Below are positions 1-7,108 of a stretch of DNA of 14,255 nucleotides, in pieces. The stretch's first letter is position 1; the number at the start of each line of letters is the position of its first letter. Position numbers and translations under genes: made by a program. Source of the stretch: JBDRNO01 sp043811005 (GTDB taxonomy: Bacteria > Bacteroidota > Bacteroidia > NORP154). A model generated the notes under the pieces. It saw nothing but the letters and a program-made list of their open reading frames with translations. It did no database searches and had not been told where the DNA came from. The stretch spans positions 1 to 14,255 of the forward strand of contig JBDRNO010000069.1 in NCBI GenBank assembly GCA_043811005.1. Reading direction: 5' to 3'.

Positions 1-62
1 CAAAGGTTACAAATTTTTGATTTCACAGATTATCCACCAAAGGCGGATCAGACTTAGGGGGA

Positions 63-92
63 AAAATCAGTGAAATCTGTGTAATCTGTGGT
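63..92. repeat. Dispersed 30-bp repeat, copy 1
   Basis: A 30-bp sequence beginning AAAATCAGTGAAATCTGTGT is repeated base for base at 734-763. An inverted partial match (GATTTCACAGATTA) lies just upstream at about 20-33, so this copy sits in a degenerate hairpin-like element. Repeats built from the words AATCTGTG and GAAATCTG are, from memory, common between genes of Bacteroidota. No function is shown here. Confidence 0.8.
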
Positions 93-153
93 CAAAAAAT
101 AACTAATAAATATAATCTACCTGCAAGTATTGAGAAGTTACAGTATTGGGCAA

Positions 154-201
154 AGGGCATGGGGCATGGAGTTGAAAATCACACTCCTTGCCCCATGCTC
201 C
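154..201. repeat. Imperfect inverted repeat, possible terminator after the AtuA C-terminal-domain gene
   Basis: The left arm (154-172) is built from two GGGCATGG-like words, and the right arm (183-201) is its reverse complement with about three mismatches across 19 bp, leaving a 10-nt loop. It lies about 84 nt past the stop of the minus-strand gene ending at 285. It could fold in RNA and end transcription, but no clear T-tract follows on the minus strand, so it may simply be a dispersed palindromic repeat. Confidence 0.45.
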
Positions 202-284
202 TGGCTATTTATTGTAATTTCTTATTTGCCATTTATCAACGCAAAGTTAAGCTAAAGCCTTAAATCTATATAATTAGTTCGTTT

Positions 285-599
285 TTAAACTTTTATTTCA
301 ATCCTGAGCAAATGGCTAGCAAAATTTTTTCCAAGTGTATCCATCCGCAATGACTTTGCCGCTCCTCCATCCAATGCTTCGTGACATACAAAATTCAATC
401 CTTCAATTGCTGGCCACTCATATCGGATCACTTCTCCTTTAATAAGATCTCCGAAATGTTCCTTTACCTTATCAGTAGTGAGCTGTTCCTTGATGATCTC
501 ATAATATTCCGGAGATCTTGCAAGTACACCGATGTTGCAAATATCGTTTTTATCACCTGACCTGGCGCTGGCTATTTCCAATAAGCATACTTTTTTCAT
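285..599 (-). CDS. AtuA C-terminal-domain-like protein (stand-alone)
   Basis: This 104-residue protein matches the small domain usually found at the C-terminus of, or encoded next to, AtuA-family (DUF1446) proteins. The signature ARSGDKNDICNIGVLAR is at residues 12-28, and the end carries LRMDTLGKNFASHLL before a final beta strand. No signal peptide or membrane segment is visible, so it is probably cytosolic. The family's biochemical role is not established to my knowledge; it is known by association with acyclic terpene utilisation and acyl-CoA carboxylases. Here it is the last gene of the minus-strand carboxylase cluster, 228 bp beyond the AtuA core gene. That gap contains a repeat, so co-transcription is plausible but not certain. 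The ATG at 599 is followed by a Lys-Lys start typical of real genes; no Shine-Dalgarno is visible. Confidence 0.85.
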   Translation of the reverse strand: MKKVCLLEIASARSGDKNDICNIGVLARSPEYYEIIKEQLTTDKVKEHFGDLIKGEVIRYEWPAIEGLNFVCHEALDGGAAKSLRMDTLGKNFASHLLRIEIKV

Positions 600-712
600 A
601 TTCGATGCTAATATACTATACCAAAACTGAATGAGTTTGCAAATTTATTAATGAAATGCGAAGCATTCACGAGGGGTTTTTCGAGCGCATGACTGTTCGG
701 TATTAGTAAATG

Positions 713-765
713 AAACCACAGGTTTCAAAGATTAAAATCAGTGAAATCTGTGTAATCTGTGGTTT
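713..765. repeat. Hairpin-bounded repeat between the two AtuA genes (contains 30-bp repeat copy 2)
   Basis: AAACCACAG (713-721) and CTGTGGTTT (757-765) are perfect reverse complements. The interval holds the second exact copy (734-763) of the 30-bp repeat at 63-92, and a run of T follows on the plus strand. It sits in the gap separating the AtuA core gene from its C-terminal-domain gene. It could fold and reduce read-through between them, but the T-run faces the wrong way for a classic minus-strand terminator. Confidence 0.7.
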
Positions 766-827
766 TTTATTAATATTTTTTTTAATCAATTTACAAAGTT
801 ATGTTCTTTGTATACTGGTATCTATTT

Positions 828-2249
828 TTATATTTCCAATATCTCAACCTTTTCCTCAACCAATTCCCTGGGAATGAGTGTTGGCCACAAACTCAGCATG
901 ACACTATTGGTTCTTCCCCAGCCGGGTATGCCAACTATTCCCGGAGGGCCATTCAATCCAAGGCAAACAATTGCCTGCATTGCTATTTTCCCGGCTTTGG
1001 GTTCATTGTTTTTTATCACCAGCCGCACACCTATTTCATTTAATCTTTCAATATCCTCTTCGGATGGCATAGGTGCTGCATTACCGTGAATGCCATTAAT
1101 CCCAACAAAGGAATATTCAAAACGTTCAATTTTAAAGGGCAGGTCATTCCAAATTTCCTCAACGGCTTTAATGAATTTTTGTGCCTTCTGGTAAGCATAA
1201 GGCCAGGAAAAGAAAAAAAACTGCTCACTTAAATATCCCTCCATCAACCCGATAGTCATCTTTAACTTTCCAGGTCTTGGTTTTCCTTTAACACCTGAAA
1301 ATTTCACTTTATTTTCTTCAATATCCTCAATTTTTACTTCCGTTAAATCGACTATTACATCAGGAGTAATGTAATTGGCAGGGTCATGAATTTCGTATAT
1401 TAACTGCTCCCTTAATGTATTTCTTGAGATTTTACCTCCCTGGCTCTTTAATTTTGAAAAAATGGCAGAGCCATCTTCAGTAACTTCTGCTATCGGGTAT
1501 CCTAAATTGCTCAATTTATAATCCATAGGCCATTCGGCATACGAATTACCTCCGGACGCCTGTCCTGTGCACTCCAGTAAATGCCCTATTGCTATCCCAC
1601 TTGCCAACTTATCCAGATCTGCTTGAACTGTATCCCGGCATTTTCCCTCGCCCCCGTTCCCTGATAATTTCCATCCGAAATGATATGCCAATACACCTAA
1701 TGTTAAGCAAGGATCGGCAACCCTGCCGGCTAATATAATATCAGCCCCCAGATCAAGCGCTTTAACGATTGATGATGCACCTATATATACATTCGCATGA
1801 GTAGGTTGGTATTTAACTGATAAGAAGGATTGATTGGTTTCGAGGTTTTCCAATTTATGCCCTTTGCTTTGCAATTGGTCTAACATTGGAAGAAAATCAT
1901 CACCGGTAATAGTTGCTATTCTTAATCCTTTAATACCTTGTTTTTGTAATATGGCAGCAACTCTTTTTGCAGCGCTCTTTGGGTTGAGCCCCCCCGAGTT
2001 GGCAACTATTTTAATGCCATTCTTATAAGCAAGAGGATACAGGTTTGCAGCCATGAATTCGATATCTCTTGCATATCCCAATTCCGGATCCTTCAGCTTG
2101 TCTTTTTGTAAAATAGATAATGTTAGCTCAGCTAAAGCATCAAAAACTACGACATCGGCTGCTTTCTCCTTTACAATTGCAAAAGCAGCCCTGCTGCTGT
2201 CACCGTAAAATCCCTGTCCGCCTGCTATTCTAATTGAATCTGATGACAT
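828..2249 (-). CDS. AtuA-family protein (DUF1446), acyclic terpene utilisation type
   Basis: The 473-residue protein has the hallmarks of the DUF1446/AtuA family: IAGGQGFYGDS at residues 8-18, IVANSGGLNP near 80-90, ILAGRVADPCLTLGVLAYHFGW in the middle, and GHLLECTGQASGGNSY after it. Family members are needed for growth on citronellol and geraniol in Pseudomonas, where atuA begins the atu operon, but their reaction is not established to my knowledge. In many bacteria the protein is about 580-600 residues with a C-terminal domain; here that domain is a separate gene (285-599). No signal peptide is seen, so it is probably cytosolic. It lies 348 bp downstream of the carboxylase alpha gene on the same strand. 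The start at 2249 places the conserved glycine motif near the N-terminus, as expected. Confidence 0.88.
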   Translation of the reverse strand: MSSDSIRIAGGQGFYGDSSRAAFAIVKEKAADVVVFDALAELTLSILQKDKLKDPELGYARDIEFMAANLYPLAYKNGIKIVANSGGLNPKSAAKRVAAILQKQGIKGLRIATITGDDFLPMLDQLQSKGHKLENLETNQSFLSVKYQPTHANVYIGASSIVKALDLGADIILAGRVADPCLTLGVLAYHFGWKLSGNGGEGKCRDTVQADLDKLASGIAIGHLLECTGQASGGNSYAEWPMDYKLSNLGYPIAEVTEDGSAIFSKLKSQGGKISRNTLREQLIYEIHDPANYITPDVIVDLTEVKIEDIEENKVKFSGVKGKPRPGKLKMTIGLMEGYLSEQFFFFSWPYAYQKAQKFIKAVEEIWNDLPFKIERFEYSFVGINGIHGNAAPMPSEEDIERLNEIGVRLVIKNNEPKAGKIAMQAIVCLGLNGPPGIVGIPGWGRTNSVMLSLWPTLIPRELVEEKVEILEI

Positions 2250-2270
2250 GTGTAATTAAATTTGTTTTCC

Positions 2271-2302
2271 CGCAAAGCTCGCCAAGTGCGCAAAGAACGC
2301 AA
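2271..2302. repeat. Nine-base periodic repeat (CGCAAAG words)
   Basis: CGCAAAGCT, CGCCAAGTG, CGCAAAGAA and a partial CGCAA follow one another with exact 9-bp spacing. This CGCAAAG stutter resembles a dispersed repeat type seen between genes in many environmental bacteria (from memory). It lies in the gap between the carboxylase alpha gene and the AtuA gene. Confidence 0.6.
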
Positions 2303-2317
2303 TAATTAAATACTATT

Positions 2318-2339
2318 GCGGGTTACGGGTTGCACGTTG
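2318..2339. repeat. Short stutter repeat (GGGTTACGGGTTGC)
   Basis: The words GCGGGTTAC, GGGTTGCAC and GTTG follow in tandem-like order. It is a second, unrelated stuttering repeat only 16 bp from the CGCAAAG repeat in the same intergenic gap. It could be chance, but the pattern matches the style of the other intergenic repeats in the window. Confidence 0.35.
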
Positions 2340-2425
2340 ATTTAATAAAATGATATAAAATGCTAAAAAAAAAAATTTATTATAAATTATGTGCAAATAA
2401 TTATTTAATGGAAAGAATCCGGCAA

Positions 2426-2467
2426 ACCGATTAACCGATAACTGATAACAGAGAACCGATAAACTGA
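2426..2467. repeat. Stutter repeat of ACCGATAA / ACTGATAA words
   Basis: ACCGATTA, ACCGATAA, CTGATAA, ACCGATAA and ACTGA follow each other with slight spacing changes. It is a third repeat family in the 2250-2597 gap. No coding potential is evident. Confidence 0.55.
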
Positions 2468-2545
2468 AAAAAAAATGAAATTTAATTATGGTTATTCCTG
2501 TGGAATATGCTCTGCATCCCAAAGGGATTCCACATGGTGAACATG

Positions 2546-2561
2546 TCCGCCAACTGGCGGA
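2546..2561. repeat. Small perfect hairpin after the carboxylase alpha gene
   Basis: TCCGCC, loop AACT, then GGCGGA form a perfect 6-bp stem. It starts 37 nt past the alpha-subunit stop in the minus direction. There is no following T-run, so terminator function is weakly supported. Confidence 0.4.
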
Positions 2562-2597
2562 TTAATTAATTTACATTGCTAAGTCAATTTTTTAGTC

Positions 2598-4781
2598 TTA
2601 ACATTTTACCTTCAGTAACAAAGTATCTGCTTCCACGAATGCTTTTTCTTCAACATAAATATCTTCAACTATACCATCAGCCAGAGCTTCAATTGAATTT
2701 TCCATTTTCATGGAGCTGATAACCACCAACTGTTCACCGGCTTTTACGGTCTTACCGGGTTCAACTAAGATCTTCACTATTTCGCCCGGCATTGGAGCTT
2801 TATAGCTACCATCAGCTATTTCATCCTGAACTATATTGAACTTCGGGTTTTTAGTAAATATAAAGCATCCTCTCCTGTTATTGTAAACATAAATTGTGTC
2901 CTGGTTTTTTGCAACTATGAAAGTTTGTTGTTTCTCATTAATTAAGCATGTTAATTTACCATCTACTATTGAAACTAATTCAACATTATATTTTCCATCT
3001 ACCTCATCCCCTGACCCACTGTCTGTTTGGACAGGTAGAACCTTTTTGATCTGCACTATAAATTTATTTCCTGGTGTATAATTATATTCAAGCTTTATTT
3101 GAGTACCATTATATATGTATGTTTGGGTTTGGGATTGATCGGGATTGTTCCTCCACCCCGAAGGGATATGCTTTAATACCGTTCTTTGCGAATCCCGGGT
3201 CTTCCATTCCCATACCATAGCAACTATAGCAGACTTGTAAACATCTTTAAGATCAATGATCCTTTTATATTCAGGAAAATTCCCGGAGATGAAGTTGGTG
3301 TCAAATTCACCTTTTATGAAATTAGAATTATTGATTATCTCTAACAGAAATTCCTTATTATTTGTGATCCCTATAATTGCAAAATTTTGCAAGGTGGATG
3401 TTAATTTCCTCAGGCACTCCGTTCTTGATGGTGCATAGGTTATAACTTTTGCCAGCATAGGATCGTAAAACACATCAACATTACTTCCCTTTTCCACTCC
3501 GCTGTCATAACGTACACCAGCGCTCTCAACCTCTCTCCAATCCAGTATCCTTCCAGTAGCTGGCAAAAAATTATTTTCCGGATCTTCCGCATATATCCTG
3601 CATTCAATGGCATTCCCGTTAGCTTTGATATCTTCCTGTTTGACAGATAATTCTCTGTCTTCGGCAATTTCTATCTGCATCCTGACCATGTCCAATCCGG
3701 TGATCATCTCTGTGACGGGGTGCTCAACCTGTATGCGGGTATTGACTTCAAGGAAATAATAAGCAGCCCCACCCCCCGACACCCTCCCCGAAGGGAGGGG
3801 GAGAGCCCATACGCTGGAACTCCCTCCCTTCGAAGAGGCATGTCCTGAAGGTAACTCCCCCAGGGATTGGGATAAGGCTGGGCTTTTAGCGCGTTGATTC
3901 TCCCTCCCTTCGGGGAGGCCCGGGGTGGGGCTGGTTACAATAAACTCAACCGTACCCGCACTTGTATATTTTAACGCCCTTGCAATCTCTATTGCGGAGG
4001 ATGTCATTTTTTCTCTTAATTCAGGTGTTACGACAGGTGATGGCGACTCCTCAATTATTTTTTGATGCCTTCGCTGTATGGAACATTCCCTTTCAAAGCA
4101 ATGCAGGTAATTCCCGTGGTTGTCTCCTATAATCTGAATCTCAATATGCCTTATTGATTCAAAATACTTTTCTATAATAATAGTGCCATCGCCAAAGCTC
4201 TTTTCCGCTTCCCGCTTAGCTGATTCAATAGAAGACCTTAGCTCACTCTCACCATTCACAATACGCATACCTTTTCCCCCGCCTCCAAAAGCCGCTTTTA
4301 GTAAAACGGGAAAGCCAATTTTTTTTGCTTCGGTAGTTAATGTTTCAATATCTTGTTTTTTGCCGTCATAACCGGGTATTACCGGTATTCCCAGTTTACT
4401 GACCATCTCTTTAGCTGTTGGCTTGGAGCCCATGCTTTCAATAACCTCAGGTGAGGGACCTATAAAAATGATACCTTCATCCCGGCACCTGTCGGCAAAT
4501 GCTGTGTTCTCAGCCAAAAACCCGTAACCCGGGTGGATCGCATCAGCTTTGGATATTTTAGCTGCATGAATAATTTTTTCAATGTTGAGGTATGATTCAG
4601 CAGGGGAGGATGCTCCAATATGAATTGCCTCATCTGCCTTGCGGACATACCTTGCACATCTATCCGCATCGGAGAATACAGCTACGGTAGAAATACCTAT
4701 TTCCCGGCAAGTCCTGATGATCCTTTCGGCAATCTCGGCACGGTTGGCAATTAGAAGTTTGGTGATACTTATATTATGCAT
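2598..4781 (-). CDS. Acyl-CoA carboxylase alpha subunit (biotin carboxylase + BT + biotin carrier), MCC/GCC type, with element-encoded insertion
   Basis: This biotin-dependent carboxylase alpha subunit should use ATP and bicarbonate to carboxylate its own biotin, then pass CO2 to the beta subunit. In order it has a biotin carboxylase N-domain (IANRAEIAERIIRT, residues 11-24), an ATP-grasp glycine loop (FGGGGKGM, 165-172), ERECSIQRRHQKI (230-242), and catalytic-strand residues E279, E345, N347 and R349, equivalent to E. coli AccC E276, E288, N290 and R292. A BT linker follows with the MCC/GCC-like IPSGWRNNP (539-547), then a biotinyl domain with the SSMKME site, K692. The length of 727 residues exceeds the usual 650-670. 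The excess is a Ser/Pro/Gly-rich insertion at residues 283-340, encoded by an inverted-repeat element (3764-3933). The frame stays open and all catalytic residues remain, so the enzyme may still work. The gene begins 66 bp after the beta-subunit stop, as in an operon. Confidence 0.93.
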   Translation of the reverse strand: MHNISITKLLIANRAEIAERIIRTCREIGISTVAVFSDADRCARYVRKADEAIHIGASSPAESYLNIEKIIHAAKISKADAIHPGYGFLAENTAFADRCRDEGIIFIGPSPEVIESMGSKPTAKEMVSKLGIPVIPGYDGKKQDIETLTTEAKKIGFPVLLKAAFGGGGKGMRIVNGESELRSSIESAKREAEKSFGDGTIIIEKYFESIRHIEIQIIGDNHGNYLHCFERECSIQRRHQKIIEESPSPVVTPELREKMTSSAIEIARALKYTSAGTVEFIVTSPTPGLPEGRENQRAKSPALSQSLGELPSGHASSKGGSSSVWALPLPSGRVSGGGAAYYFLEVNTRIQVEHPVTEMITGLDMVRMQIEIAEDRELSVKQEDIKANGNAIECRIYAEDPENNFLPATGRILDWREVESAGVRYDSGVEKGSNVDVFYDPMLAKVITYAPSRTECLRKLTSTLQNFAIIGITNNKEFLLEIINNSNFIKGEFDTNFISGNFPEYKRIIDLKDVYKSAIVAMVWEWKTRDSQRTVLKHIPSGWRNNPDQSQTQTYIYNGTQIKLEYNYTPGNKFIVQIKKVLPVQTDSGSGDEVDGKYNVELVSIVDGKLTCLINEKQQTFIVAKNQDTIYVYNNRRGCFIFTKNPKFNIVQDEIADGSYKAPMPGEIVKILVEPGKTVKAGEQLVVISSMKMENSIEALADGIVEDIYVEEKAFVEADTLLLKVKC
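3764..3933. mobile_element. MITE-like inverted-repeat element inserted in frame in the carboxylase alpha gene
   Basis: The left end (3764-3804, starting CAGCCCCACCCCCCGAC) and right end (3899-3933) are imperfect inverted repeats of about 35-41 bp; both outer ends read CAGCCCCACCCC inward. Each arm also contains its own palindrome, CCCTCCC-CGAA-GGGAGGG on the left and a close match on the right, and a further TCCCTCCCTTCG word sits at 3821-3832. The element is far richer in G and C than the gene around it. The flanks TAAG and GTTA do not give a clear target-site duplication. It encodes no transposase, so movement would need one supplied elsewhere. A related end sequence appears at 14086-14116. 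Confidence 0.75.
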
Positions 4782-4847
4782 CTATAAGATATGATATATT
4801 GAAAATATTCTTTATTTTTTATGCGAGCTACAAAGGTATATCATGGT

Positions 4848-6440
4848 TCACATCCTAAAAACACCATATTCATTCGTCCCTTCAAAATGGGAATTATATA
4901 TTATCGCCAGGCACATACCTAAATAATTTCTGGTCTGCCTGGGGTCTATCACGCCATCGTCCCAAAGCTGTCCAGTCGCGTAAAAGGCATTTGACTGAGC
5001 TTCAAAATCACTCGTCAATTTGGCTTTGATGAGTTTTCCTTTTGCAGCTTTAAACAAGTCGATTTTTTTTGCTGCTTGCTTCTGTATGATCTCCATCACT
5101 CCCGTTAGCTGATCTACTCCCATCACGGCAATCCTTGAATTAGGCCATGAAAACAAGAACCTAGGCTGGTAAGCCCTTCCGCACATCGCATAATTACCCG
5201 CTCCATAAGAAGCGCCTATCATCACTGTAATGGCAGGCACCGTACTGTTGGAAACGGCATTTATCATCTTAGCCCCATCTTTGATAATTCCCTGATGTTC
5301 GTATTTTTTGCCTACCATAAAGCCGGTGATATTTTGCAAGAAAATTAATGGTGTGTTGTTTTTATTGCATAACTGTATAAAATGAGCCCCCTTGTTGGCA
5401 GCTTCGGAGAATAAAACACCGTTGTTGGCAATTATCCCGACCTGGTGTCCTTGAATATTGGCGAACCCAGTGACTAATGTCTGTCCATAATCAGGTTTGA
5501 ATTCCAGGAATTTGGATCCGTCAACTAACCTGGCAATAATTTCTCTCACATCATAAGGTTTCTTTAAGTCTTCAGAAACAATACCTAAGATCTCATCAGC
5601 ATCATATTTGGGTTCTTCTGCTTCTGATGGGGGCCTCCCGTCCCCGTTCACATTGAGAACCCCCATTAGTTCCCTTGTTAATCTAATCGCATCATGTTCA
5701 TCCTCTGCTAAGAAATCGGATACTCCGGATATTCTGCTATGTGTTTCAGCGCCTCCCAGCGATTCATCATCAACAATTTCCCCGGTAGCCATTTTCACTA
5801 AGGGCGGACCAGCTAAGAAAACCTTTGCCTGGTTCCTGACCATTATGACATAATCGGACATGCCTGGAATGTATGCACCTCCGGCAGTACTATTACCAAA
5901 CACCACTGATATTGAGGTTATGCCTTCCTTTGATCTACGGGTTATTTCGCGGAAGTTAGTTCCCCCGTAATTAAATATCTTCGCCTGTTCAGTGAGGTTA
6001 GCTCCTGCTGATTCAACGAGATAGATAACAGGCAGCCGGTTTTCCATGGCTATCTCATTCAACCTCATTGCCTTCTGAAGTGTTACATGATCAATTGCTC
6101 CACCTTTGATAGTAGCGATATTGGCAATGATCATACATATTTTGTTGTTCACCAATCCTATCCCGGCAGCCATTGTCCCTCCCATGGCAAAACATTTCCT
6201 GCCATATCCGGCAAAAGGCAACAAGTCCAGGTAAGGAGTATCCTGATCCAATAACAGTTCAATTCTTTCACGGGCAAGAAGCTTTCCGGCTTTCCTCGCA
6301 CGTTCGATATACTTCTCCTCACCCTGCCACACACTTTTCTCCATCAGGTTTTCCAATTCCGATACTTTTTCAAGCATCTTGCTGTAGTTGTTCTTAAACC
6401 CTACGGATTGAGTATTGATCTTTGATTTAATTTCCCGCAT
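4848..6440 (-). CDS. Acyl-CoA carboxylase beta subunit (carboxyltransferase), geranyl-CoA/methylcrotonyl-CoA carboxylase type
   Basis: The 530-residue protein is a full-length carboxyltransferase beta subunit, which moves CO2 from carboxybiotin to the gamma carbon of an enoyl-CoA in an alpha-beta complex. Two crotonase-like halves are visible. The N-half has GNSTAGGAYIPGMSDYVIMV (182-201) and VFLAGPPLVKMATGE (207-221); the C-half has FLQNITGFMVGKKYEHQG and IGASYGAGNYAMCGRAY (408-424), which supply the oxyanion-hole glycines. SDYVIMVR and the shortened NYGGTNF loop (157-163) recall AtuC-like proteins more than LiuB-like ones, which carry SDE at this place; this subfamily call is from memory. 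The start at 6440 is set by a strong AGGAGG. The alpha subunit follows after 66 bp and an AtuA gene after that, supporting an isoprenoid-type substrate over plain leucine catabolism. Confidence 0.92.
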   Translation of the reverse strand: MREIKSKINTQSVGFKNNYSKMLEKVSELENLMEKSVWQGEEKYIERARKAGKLLARERIELLLDQDTPYLDLLPFAGYGRKCFAMGGTMAAGIGLVNNKICMIIANIATIKGGAIDHVTLQKAMRLNEIAMENRLPVIYLVESAGANLTEQAKIFNYGGTNFREITRRSKEGITSISVVFGNSTAGGAYIPGMSDYVIMVRNQAKVFLAGPPLVKMATGEIVDDESLGGAETHSRISGVSDFLAEDEHDAIRLTRELMGVLNVNGDGRPPSEAEEPKYDADEILGIVSEDLKKPYDVREIIARLVDGSKFLEFKPDYGQTLVTGFANIQGHQVGIIANNGVLFSEAANKGAHFIQLCNKNNTPLIFLQNITGFMVGKKYEHQGIIKDGAKMINAVSNSTVPAITVMIGASYGAGNYAMCGRAYQPRFLFSWPNSRIAVMGVDQLTGVMEIIQKQAAKKIDLFKAAKGKLIKAKLTSDFEAQSNAFYATGQLWDDGVIDPRQTRNYLGMCLAIIYNSHFEGTNEYGVFRM

Positions 6441-6450
6441 AATAATTAAA

Positions 6451-6456
6451 CCTCCT
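6451..6456 (-). promoter_or_regulatory. Canonical Shine-Dalgarno AGGAGG for the carboxylase beta gene
   Basis: AGGAGG lies on the minus strand 10 nt before the ATG at 6440. None of the other genes here shows such a site, which fits Bacteroidota, where these sites are usually weak or absent. It fixes the start codon and suggests strong translation of the first cluster gene. Confidence 0.65.
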
Positions 6457-6524
6457 AGCGTATTGATTTGTAAATAAGTAAAGTAATTTTCGCTCTCATT
6501 AGAATTGCTGAACTATGCAAAAAA

Positions 6525-6585
6525 GTTGACAATTGACAATTGACAGTAGGCAATTTTGTCAACTGCATACTGTCAACTGCCAACT
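6525..6585. repeat. Stutter repeat of TTGACAA / GTCAACTGC words in the carboxylase operon leader
   Basis: TTGACAA-type words recur at 7-bp spacing from 6526, followed by two exact GTCAACTGC copies (6558-6566 and 6572-6580). AGTTGACA-type words on the left are reverse complements of the TGTCAACT words on the right, so the segment can fold on itself. It lies about 85-145 bp upstream of the carboxylase beta gene. Confidence 0.6.
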
Positions 6586-6897
6586 ATTAAATATAAAACT
6601 AACTCATCAAATTAAAAACCATTAATTCTGCACTAATTTAGTAATCGTTACACTATTTTTTTGATGTTCGGTAAACCGTTCCTTTGGTTTCATCAATCAT
6701 AAACGTTGAACAACAAAATTATCAAAAATATGAACATAGCTCCACAAATTTGTTTGAAACCCAATGCTGCGAAATTACTAAAACATTTATCCTGCTATGC
6801 CCTATCGAATAATAGGGTTGAATAACCAGGACAAAAATCCACAAAAAATGTTTCTATTATTGGTCAAGGAAAGGAATCAAACGATTTGTAATAGTTT

Positions 6898-6965
6898 ACC
6901 CCCACACCAAAATTGCTTAAAGTAAAAAATTTCCATATTACAAAGTCCGATTTTGGTGTGGGGGT
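6898..6965. repeat. Perfect 16-bp inverted repeat
   Basis: ACCCCCACACCAAAAT (6898-6913) is exactly reverse-complementary to ATTTTGGTGTGGGGGT (6950-6965), with a 36-nt spacer. It lies downstream of the minus-strand protease gene. No T-run follows on the minus strand, so it could be a small repeat element or an RNA hairpin rather than a simple terminator. Confidence 0.65.
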
Positions 6966-7108
6966 TTAGAGGAATTTAATGCTCTCTTAAGATTTTCATT
7001 AAAGCCGGATAAATTTTCTTTTAGTTTTTCAGGTAAGGATTGTTGCACAAATTCTTTTCTTATTTCAGGAGAATCTAATTCCTTTGCATTATCATGAGTT
7101 ACAACAAA

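Larger units (their letters stand above)
6441..7108. other. 668-bp intergenic region: carboxylase leader and protease downstream region
   Basis: No convincing independent gene is seen. The right side follows the protease stop and includes an in-frame open stretch (6938-7108) discussed as a finding. The left side must hold the carboxylase operon promoter. Two minus-strand TAnnTTTG -7 candidates lie at 6714-6721 and 6723-6730, but neither has a well-placed -33 TTG, so both are weak. A small perfect hairpin (CCCTAT, loop CGAATA, ATAGGG) is at 6800-6817. Confidence 0.4.

Noticed and set aside
63..763. Exact 30-bp repeat pair considered as a CRISPR remnant
   Set aside because: Only two copies lie 671 bp apart with a gene between them, without regular spacers or cas genes; it fits a dispersed repeat.
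2313..2522. Minus-strand 69-residue frame between the alpha subunit and AtuA genes
   Set aside because: It runs across several stutter repeats and homopolymer A/T runs, giving low-complexity sequence.
3764..3933. Possible frameshift or pseudogene in the carboxylase alpha gene
   Set aside because: The element reads through in frame without a stop, and downstream catalytic, BT and biotinyl motifs are intact, so it is called a coding gene with an insertion.
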